Below are positions 1 to 6,505 of a DNA stretch of 7,280 bases, piece by piece. Source of the stretch: Actinomycetota bacterium. GTDB taxonomy: Bacteria > Actinomycetota > Humimicrobiia > Humimicrobiales > Humimicrobiaceae. Made by a program: the position numbers and the translations under genes. Location: NCBI GenBank assembly GCA_023475715.1, contig JAMCVO010000491.1:1-7280 (forward strand). Direction: 5' to 3'. A model generated the notes under the pieces. That model ran no database searches and was not told where the DNA came from. It saw only the letters and a program-made list of their open reading frames with translations. The stretch's first letter is position 1. Each line of letters begins with the position of its first letter.

Positions 1-790
1 TTAATGCATCATATCCACAATAATCGATAAGATCATCCATGATATCATACAATTTTCCATCTGAATGCCTTAAAAAAAGTTTTTTACGGCTGTGTGCCAT
101 TTCTCCGATTTTTTTTTCAAAAGGAAATATAAACTTTCTTAAAAATTCCGGAGATATCATTAAACCTTCAGAAAAAGCAAGATCGTCACCCAACATTATG
201 CCTTGAACATGGTCAAATGGTAAGACATGGTTTGCAATATATATTAATGATTCTCCGATTTTATTTACTATCGCTTCAACCAGACTGATATTATTTAGTA
301 AGGAATAAGAAAACTCTGCAATACCCATTGTTCTCCATACACCCGAAAAAAAAGGACCAATATTTATAATTGTTTTCATATTGTCCGGCAATAATCCGGC
401 AATTTCAGCAACTTTTGAAAAATCTATTTCTTCAAGGTTGTCCCAGGGATATTCTTTAAATTCATCCCAGTTTGAAATCCATCCTTTGCTGGATGACCAT
501 CCAAAAGAATTATTCTTACCATATTTTTCAAGGAATCTTTTATCTTCTCTTCTTTCAGGTGGTACACATCCCTGAATATAGAACCAGTAATGGTCGTAAC
601 CAGCTGTAAAAAAGAATTCTATGTCATCTTCTATTGTCTTCATCGGTCTTTTTATTATAGATTCCTTTATATTCTTATCTATAGTAAATTCACCAAAAGG
701 AATTCTGTCGGGTATTCCATGTGTAATTGCAGTTTTAAACCTTTTAAAATCTGGTGATGGTTTAAAAATTAACTTATTATTAATTTTCAT
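1..790 (-). CDS. URO-D superfamily protein, 3'-truncated by window edge
   Basis: The frame is open from an ATG at 788-790 to the left edge (263 codons, no stop), so this is the N-terminal two thirds of a protein of the usual 350-400 residue size. The start is supported by GGAAG seven bases upstream. The N-terminus reads FKRFKTAITHGIPDRIPFGEF, the RfxxAixhxxPDRiP opening of uroporphyrinogen-decarboxylase-like proteins. The barrel motif GDDLAFSEGLMISPEF lies near residues 201-216 and RHSDGKLYDIMDDLIDYCG near 241-259. The HemE signature MRQAGR is absent, so a role in haem synthesis is unlikely. Where MtaA/MtbA-type methyltransferases have a zinc-binding HxC, this protein has H242-S-D244, so cobalamin-linked methyl transfer cannot be assumed. 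The substrate is unknown. It lies 68 bases after a broken paralogue and is probably cotranscribed with the genes upstream. Family assignment is firm; function is not. Confidence 0.9.
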   Translation of the reverse strand, partial: MKINNKLIFKPSPDFKRFKTAITHGIPDRIPFGEFTIDKNIKESIIKRPMKTIEDDIEFFFTAGYDHYWFYIQGCVPPERREDKRFLEKYGKNNSFGWSSSKGWISNWDEFKEYPWDNLEEIDFSKVAEIAGLLPDNMKTIINIGPFFSGVWRTMGIAEFSYSLLNNISLVEAIVNKIGESLIYIANHVLPFDHVQGIMLGDDLAFSEGLMISPEFLRKFIFPFEKKIGEMAHSRKKLFLRHSDGKLYDIMDDLIDYCGYDAL

Positions 791-797
791 TTAATTT

Positions 798-802
798 CTT
801 CC
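798..802 (-). promoter_or_regulatory. Ribosome binding site of the 790-1 URO-D gene
   Basis: The minus strand reads GGAAG followed by seven bases and ATG at 790. This fixes the start of the gene that runs off the left edge. One arm of the 17-base inverted repeat ends eight bases upstream of it, so folding of that repeat in RNA could affect access to this site. Confidence 0.6.
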
Positions 803-809
803 GATAAAT

Positions 810-939
810 AATTATGCTATACAACATATAAATATTTAATCTTTTTTCTTTTATTTTTTTAGTAAAGATTAAATTTATTTACAGTATTAAACATTGCAAT
901 TATGTTTTCAGGAGGAACATCTTGTTGTATAGCATAATT
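810..939. repeat. Perfect 17-base inverted repeat, arms 810-826 and 923-939
   Basis: The plus strand at 810-826 reads aattatgctatacaaca, and 923-939 is its exact reverse complement. The spacer is 96 bases. The right arm lies inside the 3' end of the broken URO-D gene, where its coding strand still specifies the family-typical I-Q-Q, so that arm is probably the ancestral one. The left arm is non-coding, in the leader of the next gene. In RNA the arms could pair as a long-range 17-bp stem. No T-run follows directly, so it does not look like an ordinary terminator. A copy made by template switching is another explanation. Confidence 0.9.
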
Positions 940-2109
940 GTTGCAAAAATTAATCCTCCGTCTTTTCCAAGCTTCTTAATTCTGTCTCTGGTGTCTTTCT
1001 CAACTTCTTTGGGATTTCCAAAAACTAAAACATTTTGTGTATCTCCGCAGCCACCACAGAAAACAACGTCCTTACCAAACTCTCTTTTCAATTTTTCGGG
1101 TTCCATATCTTTTGCTGAAGTCTGAACAGGATTTAAAATATTTAGACCGGCATCAATAAAATCCGTAATTAATTTAAAAACAGACCCACAGGAGTGTAGG
1201 GAAACAGCACAATTAGGGTACCTGTGGACAAGATCCCACATTTTTTTTATGCCTGGGTTTAAAAATTTCCCTATATTTTTACGGAGAGATAATAGGTCCT
1301 TCCTGAAAACCTAAATCATCTGCAAATCTTAATATATTAATATATTTTCCAACCCCTTCTAATAATCTGGTAAGAAGTTCTAAATATCTATATAGCAATG
1401 TATCCATCAACCTTTCCGTACCTTTTTGATCCTTATATATATCACAATAAAAATTTTCAACTCCTCTTAGACTTTTTCCTTCTTCCATAAGGGGGCATCC
1501 TACTAAAAGACTGATGGCTTTATCCGATTTTTCATATAGATTTTTAATAGTATTAACAAATATATTGTTCTGGCTCTTCTCGAAGATATCTAAATGCAAT
1601 GGCATAATTGGTATATTCCAATAATTTGTGGTGGTTTTTCTCAAATCATAATCATTAAATTTAATTGGTATAGAATCTAGATTTTCATAAGGGAAAGAAC
1701 ATTGATCAAAATATAATGACCCCTTTCTTTTTTTTGCAACAACAAATCCATCTTTATTTTTTACCACTGAATCGCCATCTAGATTAATTTCTAAATCAAT
1801 GTAACCAGGTATAAAACACCCAATATCATCATTCAATTTCCAAATTTTCCAGTCAATTGATTCTATAAAAGCTCTGCCGGCATCAATAATATCAATATTG
1901 AATTTTTCCAGTATTTCATCCTCTGGGTATACGGATTGAAATACGAAATTAGGAATATAAAATAATTTATTTTTTAAACCTAATTCTTTTCGCAATTTAT
2001 GATAAGCAATTGGAGAAATACTAGTTGATGGTGTACCGCCAAAATCAACAGGTATTTTATCTGGTATTTCATGATTTATTACTTTTTTTACTCTTTCACG
2101 AGAATTCAT
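859..2109 (-). pseudogene. URO-D superfamily gene, broken by one stop and two frameshifts
   Basis: Two open pieces (2109-1282, and about 1241 to 859 in shifted frames) together make one protein of about 416 residues. The N-terminus, MNSRERVKKVINHEIPDKIP, is typical of the family. FADDLGFQEGPIISP is followed by TAA at 1279-1281 (codon 277), where relatives usually have Glu. The same frame continues as KYREIFKPRHKK, a good family match. One extra A in an A8 run (1241-1248) then shifts the frame to MWDLVHRYPN, LHSCGS (HxCG at 1185-1196) and LNPVQTSA. A missing base near 935/936 shifts it again: adding one restores ATIHAIQQDVPPENI and AMFNTVNKF, with TAA at 859-861. A GTG at 2119-2121 is open in the same frame, but it is part of the AGGTGA ribosome site of the ATG at 2109, so the ATG is preferred. 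HxCG suggests an MtaA-like methyltransferase ancestor. Assembly error is the main alternative, though three lesions argue for real decay. Confidence 0.87.
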
Positions 2110-2117
2110 AATTTTTT

Positions 2118-2125
2118 TCACCTAA
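2118..2125 (-). promoter_or_regulatory. Ribosome binding site of the broken URO-D gene
   Basis: The minus strand reads TTAGGTGA, eight bases before the ATG at 2107-2109. The GTG within it (2119-2121) is in frame and could be taken for a start four codons upstream, but it has no Shine-Dalgarno site of its own. The ATG also gives the family-typical N-terminus MNSRERV. Confidence 0.65.
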
Positions 2126-2165
2126 AAATATTTATAATTTTTATTAATATATATCAAAAACACTC

Positions 2166-2933
2166 CTATAAATGATTATATATAGCATATCCTCCATCAA
2201 CTATTATATTTGTTCCAATAATCCAGGAAGCTTTATCAGAGACCAAAAATAAAGCTGCTTGTGCAATATCATCCGGAGTGCCAATTCTTCCGATAGGATG
2301 AAGATATGCAAAACTTTTTTGCATATCTATTCCTTTTTTAACACCTTTTAATTTTTGTGCTAAAAACTCTGACTCAACAACACCTGGACTTATGCAGTTA
2401 ATTCTTACTCCATATTCTGCAGCTTCAAGAGCCATACCTTTTGTTAAATTGATAATAGCTATTTTCGTTGCGCAATATGAAGTAATGTATTTGTGTACTT
2501 TCGAGGCTGCTACAGAAGAAATATTGATTATATTGCCACTCTTTTGTTTATACATTACCGGCATAATTAGTCTGGCCCAGTAAAATATACTGGATATATT
2601 GACCCGCCAAAGGTATTCCCAATCATCCAAACCGATATTTTCAAATGGTTTTTCTGTTTTTCCAATTGTACCCGCATTATTTATTAAAATGTCAATATTC
2701 CCAAATTTTTTAATAATCTTATCAAAACTAATTTTAACCTGGTTAAAATCTGAAACATCACATTTAACCGGCAATATTTCAAGGTCTTTATTTTCTTCTA
2801 CAATTTGCTGCAATTTTTCTTCTCTTCTTGCTACCATTGCAACTCTGGCATTATTTTGAGCAAACAATAAGGCAATTCCCTTGCCTATACCTGAAGATGC
2901 CCCTGTTACAACCACCGTCTTGTTTTTTAACAT
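2166..2933 (-). CDS. Short-chain dehydrogenase/reductase (classical SDR)
   Basis: A complete 255-residue classical SDR, a cytosolic NAD(P)-dependent oxidoreductase with a Rossmann fold. Visible motifs are the cofactor loop TGASSGIG (10-17), NNAG (85-88), the active-site Asn112, the catalytic Ser140 in NISS, Tyr153 and Lys157 in YCATK, the PG turn at 183-184 and the C-terminal IIVDGGYA. Arg36 and Arg37 after the second strand (VARREEKL) suggest a preference for NADP(H), by inference. The ATG at 2933 has GGGG seven bases upstream. The gap to the preceding cyclase gene is 128 bases, the longest in the window, and holds a possible promoter. In a set with an epimerase and a hydrolase it most likely oxidises or reduces a sugar-like hydroxyl or keto group. 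It resembles the broad FabG/gluconate-dehydrogenase-like group, and the substrate cannot be read from the sequence. The stop is TAG. Confidence 0.95.
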   Translation of the reverse strand: MLKNKTVVVTGASSGIGKGIALLFAQNNARVAMVARREEKLQQIVEENKDLEILPVKCDVSDFNQVKISFDKIIKKFGNIDILINNAGTIGKTEKPFENIGLDDWEYLWRVNISSIFYWARLIMPVMYKQKSGNIINISSVAASKVHKYITSYCATKIAIINLTKGMALEAAEYGVRINCISPGVVESEFLAQKLKGVKKGIDMQKSFAYLHPIGRIGTPDDIAQAALFLVSDKASWIIGTNIIVDGGYAIYNHL

Positions 2934-2995
2934 TTTTAAACCCCTTTTTTAAAACCATAAAGTAAAATTAAAATATAATATATTTTTCCTGAAAG

Positions 2996-3026
2996 TTTAT
3001 ATCAGTTACCCTTGAAAGGTTGTCAA
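2996..3026 (-). promoter_or_regulatory. Possible sigma-70-type promoter before the SDR gene
   Basis: On the minus strand TTGACA (3026-3021) is followed by a 19-base spacer and TATAAA (3001-2996). The -35 box is a perfect match, but the spacer is two bases longer than ideal and TA-rich hexamers are common here. The spacer contains the near-palindrome ACCTTTCAAGGGT, which could be an operator. It would give the SDR and the two URO-D genes after it their own transcript. Confidence 0.35.
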
Positions 3027-3061
3027 TATCATTTGCTATTACAGCAATAAACTTTTAATAT

Positions 3062-3730
3062 TCATTTAAAATCAATTGCCACAATCCTTGCAAATGACCC
3101 AGTGGTAGAGCCTAGAAATATCGGAAATGCTACTATGTACCATTTTTCTTTTTCAAGAAGGAGTTTTGGCAGCATCAAGTCTTCAAATATCAATATATCT
3201 GCTGATAAAAGCAAGTTATGAGGGACAACAACATTTTCAGATTTCAATCCTCCAATGCTGAAATGATCTATTCCAACAGCATTTACTTTTTTTTCAATTA
3301 AAAACCTGCAAGCTTTTGCTCCAAGCCAAGGTGAATTATATATATATTCGTCTTTGTCACCGCCATTTTTTTTAAGACCCCATCCTGTACATAGCAGTAT
3401 GTTGTCACCCTCGCTAATTTTTTCAGAATATGGGTATAAATCATCACTTAAAATTTCGGACCCCGATTTTTTATCGTAAAGGTCTACAACAACACTGTCT
3501 CCCTGAAACCTTTCCAGAGGATAGTCGGCAATAGTTTTACCATTTTTAAGTTTGTGGGCCGGTGCGTCAACATGTGTTCCGGCATGCAATCCAGTATAAA
3601 CAGTTTCGGCCATCCAACCACATTCATCATGAGTTGCAGTTATATTTATCAGTACCTTTGGCAAACCCGGGTTGCTGTATTCATCGCTGTGCAAAGGCTG
3701 GGAAAGATCTATGATCCTATTTATTTTCAC
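3062..3730 (-). CDS. Cyclase/kynurenine-formamidase-like metal hydrolase
   Basis: A complete 222-residue protein of the cyclase family (PF04199), which includes kynurenine formamidase KynB and bacterial enzymes that hydrolyse amides, esters or lactones with a metal at the active site. The signature HAGTHVDAPAH spans residues 49-59, giving candidate metal ligands His49, His53 and Asp55, with His59 close by. Further family features are IDLSQPL at 7-13, GDNILLCTGW (108-117), GIDHFSIGG (153-161), His171 and Glu183, and the C-terminal segment AFPIFLGSTTGSFARIVAI. The start is GTG at 3728-3730 with a strong AAGGTGAT just upstream; no nearby ATG is better. No tryptophan-catabolism gene is present, so kynurenine is not an obvious substrate. 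With sugar-modifying neighbours, opening of a lactone-like ring is a reasonable but unproven guess. It starts 58 bases after the YhcH-like gene. Confidence 0.92.
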   Translation of the reverse strand: MKINRIIDLSQPLHSDEYSNPGLPKVLINITATHDECGWMAETVYTGLHAGTHVDAPAHKLKNGKTIADYPLERFQGDSVVVDLYDKKSGSEILSDDLYPYSEKISEGDNILLCTGWGLKKNGGDKDEYIYNSPWLGAKACRFLIEKKVNAVGIDHFSIGGLKSENVVVPHNLLLSADILIFEDLMLPKLLLEKEKWYIVAFPIFLGSTTGSFARIVAIDFK

Positions 3731-3735
3731 TTTTT

Positions 3736-3743
3736 ATCACCTT
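3736..3743 (-). promoter_or_regulatory. Strong ribosome binding site that decides a GTG start
   Basis: The minus strand reads AAGGTGAT followed by five bases and GTG at 3728-3730. It is one of the best Shine-Dalgarno matches in the window. It supports GTG as the start of the cyclase-family gene, whose first residues (KINRIIDLSQPL) match the family's N-terminus. Confidence 0.75.
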
Positions 3744-3788
3744 ATATTTAATATTATTATTTGGCTAATCTTTTTATTTATTACTGAT

Positions 3789-4250
3789 TTATGCTTTTAT
3801 TTTAAAAATTATTTTTCTTACTTTATATTTTTTTTCATATAACATTCCGGGTCTATGGATTTCCTGAGGATAAAAAATTGCAAACATCCCCTTTTTTAAT
3901 ACAAAAAAATACTCTTTTAAAATATTTGAAAATAATTCAACATCTTTTTCAATATTATATTTTGCTGTAATAGTTTTCTCATTCTTATAAACTGAATAGC
4001 CGATTATCTCTTCCCCGTTTAAAATATAATGAATATCTATATATTTTCTATGCGATTCTGCTAAAATTTCTTTATAATTCTTTGTATCATAAGAAATAAT
4101 ATTGTAGAAAATAATATTATTATCTATCTCATGTAAACCATCACTTATTTTTGAAAAATCGGTTTCATTGATTAAATCATAGATTTTTCTAAAATATTTA
4201 TTGCCTTCAAATATTTGTTTTCCATTAATTTTAAAAAGACTAATTATCAT
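3789..4250 (-). CDS. YhcH/YjgK/YiaL family protein (sugar anomerase-like)
   Basis: A complete 153-residue protein of the DUF386 family, a cupin-like beta-sandwich of about 150 residues. Family motifs in order are the N-terminal phenylalanine-rich segment, DGLHEI (37-42), YDTKNYKE (54-61), ESHRKYIDIHYILNGEE (65-81), Asp103 and FAIFYPQEIHRPG (123-135), with His67, His74 and His132 as likely metal or ligand contacts. Family members include E. coli YhcH/NanQ, which speeds anomer exchange of N-acetylneuraminate, YiaL of the diketogulonate operon and EbgC. They are usually found in sugar or sugar-acid operons. Here the gene follows a URO-D gene by 62 bases and precedes a cyclase by 58, with a 3-epimerase two genes upstream. 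That supports a sugar-like substrate. The ribosome site is weak (GCGGGC), so translation may be modest. The exact sugar is unknown. Confidence 0.92.
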   Translation of the reverse strand: MIISLFKINGKQIFEGNKYFRKIYDLINETDFSKISDGLHEIDNNIIFYNIISYDTKNYKEILAESHRKYIDIHYILNGEEIIGYSVYKNEKTITAKYNIEKDVELFSNILKEYFFVLKKGMFAIFYPQEIHRPGMLYEKKYKVRKIIFKIKA

Positions 4251-4312
4251 TATTGCCCGCTATGAAAAAATATCTTAATTTACCATATTAATAAACTTGT
4301 AGGGTTGGCTGC

Positions 4313-5494
4313 TTAATATAGGTCCCTTAATTTATTTATTGCATCAAGCATTCCCATAAAATTATCATATTTACTTCCCGTAGCAACCGAATGGCTTGTT
4401 CCTAAAATAAAACCTCCTCCGGGTGAGCCTGTTTCCAAGGCTTTTTTGACACTTTCATATATTATCTTTTTTGAATTTGAATCCTCAGAATAAAGATATT
4501 CACTGGGTATCCCTCCCCAGAGACAAATTTTTTCCCCATATTCCCTTTTTAATCTGCCAAATTCCATTCCTGCGGATTCCTGGATAGATTGGTAACAATC
4601 ATATCCAATTTTTATGAACATATTCAAAAGTTTCCAGTTATTCCCACATGCATGTTTTATTACCGGAAGACCAAAATGTTTTTTTATATTTTCCATACGT
4701 TTTATAGAATATGGCACAACAAATTCCTCAAACATTTGTGGAGAAATCATAGGACCGGAATTATCTGCAAAATCCTGCCCCCAATGGATCCCATCGATTC
4801 TTTTCCTGATATAATAATTATCCAGTTTGTTTGCAGAAGCTACGTGTAATTCAGCGATTCTCTTGATAATTCCGGGATTGATATAATATTCCATTAAGGC
4901 TTCGCCAATATTTCCGCCTCCTATTCCTTTTTCAATATCTCCTTTTAAGTTTATAACCGCAACTTCCGGCCCTGAAGGGCCAATCAGGAATTTATCATCT
5001 CCAAATTTCTCGATAATAAAATCCAAAACTTCAAAAATAGACTCATCCGGTATATTAAACTCGACTTCTTTCTCATAATCTTTTAAAGTTTTTTGTATAT
5101 CCGGGTACTTTACAACGATAATGTCTCTTGTAAAATCAGAATATTTATAGACTTTTCCAATTTCATCGATCCAGGTATTATCATCAATCTTTTTAGGGGA
5201 TTTTATTTTTATATTTTTTGGGGGTAGAATGCAAGTTGCGTCAGCTGCAAGATTTATGACATCTATTATTTCAATTTTACTAAAAAATTCTATAATTTCC
5301 TTTTTTAAGCATTCTGCTACTTCGTCTCTTCTGTTCTCCCATAATGCAATCTGTATTCTTGCTTTGTTTCTTAAATAACATGGCCTTCCCAAAATCTTCT
5401 CTATTATTGTCGAATCAATAGCATATTCACCATATGGGATTTTATCCGTTTTTTGAAAGTCTAATGCTGCTTTTACTCTCTGTTTACTGTTCAT
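4313..5494 (-). CDS. URO-D superfamily protein with HxCG motif
   Basis: A complete 393-residue URO-D superfamily protein (TIM barrel). The N-terminus MNSKQRVKAALDFQKTDKIP is the family opening. IGPSGPEVAV lies at 171-180, GIHWGQDFADNSGPMISP at 235-252 with PQMFEEFVVPY after it, and IKHACGNNW at 279-287 with H281 and C283. The C-terminus contains LWGGIPSEYL and GGGFILGTSHSVATG. HxC resembles the zinc site of the methyltransferases MtaA and MtbA. Their third, C-terminal Cys ligand is not seen here: the corresponding segment reads GTSHSV. HemE's MRQAGR is missing. It may move a methyl group from a methylated substrate or carry out another reaction on an acid, but no corrinoid protein lies nearby. 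It is 73 bases downstream of the epimerase gene and 62 upstream of the YhcH-like gene. No strong ribosome site is visible. Confidence 0.93.
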   Translation of the reverse strand: MNSKQRVKAALDFQKTDKIPYGEYAIDSTIIEKILGRPCYLRNKARIQIALWENRRDEVAECLKKEIIEFFSKIEIIDVINLAADATCILPPKNIKIKSPKKIDDNTWIDEIGKVYKYSDFTRDIIVVKYPDIQKTLKDYEKEVEFNIPDESIFEVLDFIIEKFGDDKFLIGPSGPEVAVINLKGDIEKGIGGGNIGEALMEYYINPGIIKRIAELHVASANKLDNYYIRKRIDGIHWGQDFADNSGPMISPQMFEEFVVPYSIKRMENIKKHFGLPVIKHACGNNWKLLNMFIKIGYDCYQSIQESAGMEFGRLKREYGEKICLWGGIPSEYLYSEDSNSKKIIYESVKKALETGSPGGGFILGTSHSVATGSKYDNFMGMLDAINKLRDLY

Positions 5495-5567
5495 CTTATT
5501 ACTTTTCTAATTATTTAAAGCAAAATAATATTAAAAATATCGAATGATCATCTAATTATTTTATTTT

Positions 5568-6428
5568 TTAACTGAACTTTTTTATTTTATTTTTAAAAAA
5601 AGGGATAACGTCTTCAGCCAATATATCAACATTCGGCGCAAGTTCCCTCCAGATAGGAGTATACTGTGGTATCTCAGGAATTATTTCCAAAAATGACTCC
5701 ATGCAAATCCAACCATCATACTTTATATCAATCAGTCCTTTAATAAAACCATCCCAGTCAAAATGTCCTGTTCCCGGTATTCCCCGGTCATTTTCAGAAA
5801 CATGAACAAGCCCGATAAGTTTGCCCGCTTTGACAACTACTTTATATATATCTTTTTCTTCTATATTCATATGGTAAGAATCAATATTTATTTTAATATT
5901 GGGTTCATCTATTTCCTGAATCAATAGAATTGCATCTTCAACAGTATTCAAGAAAAATCCCTCATACCTGTTAATTGGTTCAAGACACAATGTTATGTTT
6001 TTTAACGCAGCATACTTTGCAACTTCTTTTAAATTTTTTACGCTTCTCTCCCATTGTGCCAGTGTTCTCGGAGCTCCATTGGATATACCTCCATCATAAG
6101 CATACAAAACACCACCCATGATTTTAGCCCTCATATCTACAGTAATATCTACACAATTTTTTAGATGTTTAATTCCTGATTGCTGCTTCTCTTTATCATC
6201 TGAAATAATATTAAATTCTTTTGGAACGCCCGCTGTTATTACACATTCCATTTCAAGCTCAAATAACTTTTTTTTAATATACCCAGTATTAAAAAGTTCT
6301 AAAAACTTAGGCATCAGGGGAATTTCAATACCTTCATAGCCCCATTTTTTTAATTTTGGCAAGTAATCTAAAGTTGATTTATCTATTCTCGGAGACCATG
6401 TAATGACCTGCATAGAAAATTTAATCAT
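5568..6428 (-). CDS. D-tagatose/D-psicose 3-epimerase-like sugar isomerase
   Basis: A complete 286-residue TIM-barrel protein of the xylose-isomerase-like/AP endonuclease 2 superfamily, close to ketose 3-epimerases, which exchange the C3 configuration of free ketoses through a metal-bound cis-enediolate. The expected metal ligands are Glu150 (LCLEPINRYE), Asp183 (NIDSYHMNIEE), His209 (LVHVSENDRG) and Glu244 (CMESF). From memory these are the same residue numbers as in the Agrobacterium enzyme. Glu156, His186 and Arg215, the substrate-contact positions, are also present, as are GGVLYAY (105-111), WERSV (126-130) and GIPGTGHFDW (216-225). ATG at 6428 has AAAAGGGG five bases upstream. The gene sits 77 bases after one URO-D gene and 73 before another. 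A ketose or a related inosose or sugar acid is the likely substrate. Catalysis looks intact; specificity is not readable. Confidence 0.93.
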   Translation of the reverse strand: MIKFSMQVITWSPRIDKSTLDYLPKLKKWGYEGIEIPLMPKFLELFNTGYIKKKLFELEMECVITAGVPKEFNIISDDKEKQQSGIKHLKNCVDITVDMRAKIMGGVLYAYDGGISNGAPRTLAQWERSVKNLKEVAKYAALKNITLCLEPINRYEGFFLNTVEDAILLIQEIDEPNIKINIDSYHMNIEEKDIYKVVVKAGKLIGLVHVSENDRGIPGTGHFDWDGFIKGLIDIKYDGWICMESFLEIIPEIPQYTPIWRELAPNVDILAEDVIPFFKNKIKKFS

Positions 6429-6505
6429 TTTTTCCCCTTTTAAAAACTAATAACAAAATTCTAATTCTTTTTTAACCTATTTTTATAACAAAATACATTC
6501 ATTTA

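Noticed and set aside
381..575. Plus-strand ORF of 64 codons
   Set aside because: It lies antisense within the URO-D gene at 790-1, has no ribosome site and shows no recognisable motif.
1241..1248. Programmed frameshift or polymerase slippage at the A8 run
   Set aside because: Slippage at A8 is possible, but the in-frame TAA 30 bases earlier and the second frameshift near 935 would still prevent a full-length product.
1241..1284. A single one-base loss near 1281 as the sole cause of the central disruption
   Set aside because: It would give ISPKNIGKFLNPGIKKMW, which keeps the conserved F and P and needs only one lesion. The stop-plus-A8 reading ISPxKYREIFKPRHKKMW matches the family much better (Y, R, E, F, K, P, R, H), so two lesions are preferred.
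2392..2859. Two plus-strand ORFs (63 and 86 codons) opposite the SDR gene
   Set aside because: They are antisense to a well-conserved SDR with all its motifs, and their translations look like low-complexity by-products.
3033..3047. Small hairpin after the cyclase stop (TTGCT-GTAAT-AGCAA) as a terminator
   Set aside because: The stem is only five pairs, AT-rich and not followed by a T-run.
4589..4849. Plus-strand ORFs opposite the 5494-4313 URO-D gene
   Set aside because: They overlap each other in different frames and are antisense to a strongly supported gene.
4313..5494. Annotation as HemE (uroporphyrinogen decarboxylase)
   Set aside because: The N-terminal MRQAGR signature and other HemE substrate residues are absent, and no haem-pathway gene is nearby.
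5540..5552. ATGATCAT palindrome between the epimerase and URO-D genes
   Set aside because: Eight-base palindromes are expected by chance in AT-rich DNA, and it has no flanking symmetry or promoter context.
6449..6494. Ten-base direct repeat (ataacaaaat) in the 77-base gap
   Set aside because: It is short, AT-rich and low in complexity, with no link to a promoter or mobile element.
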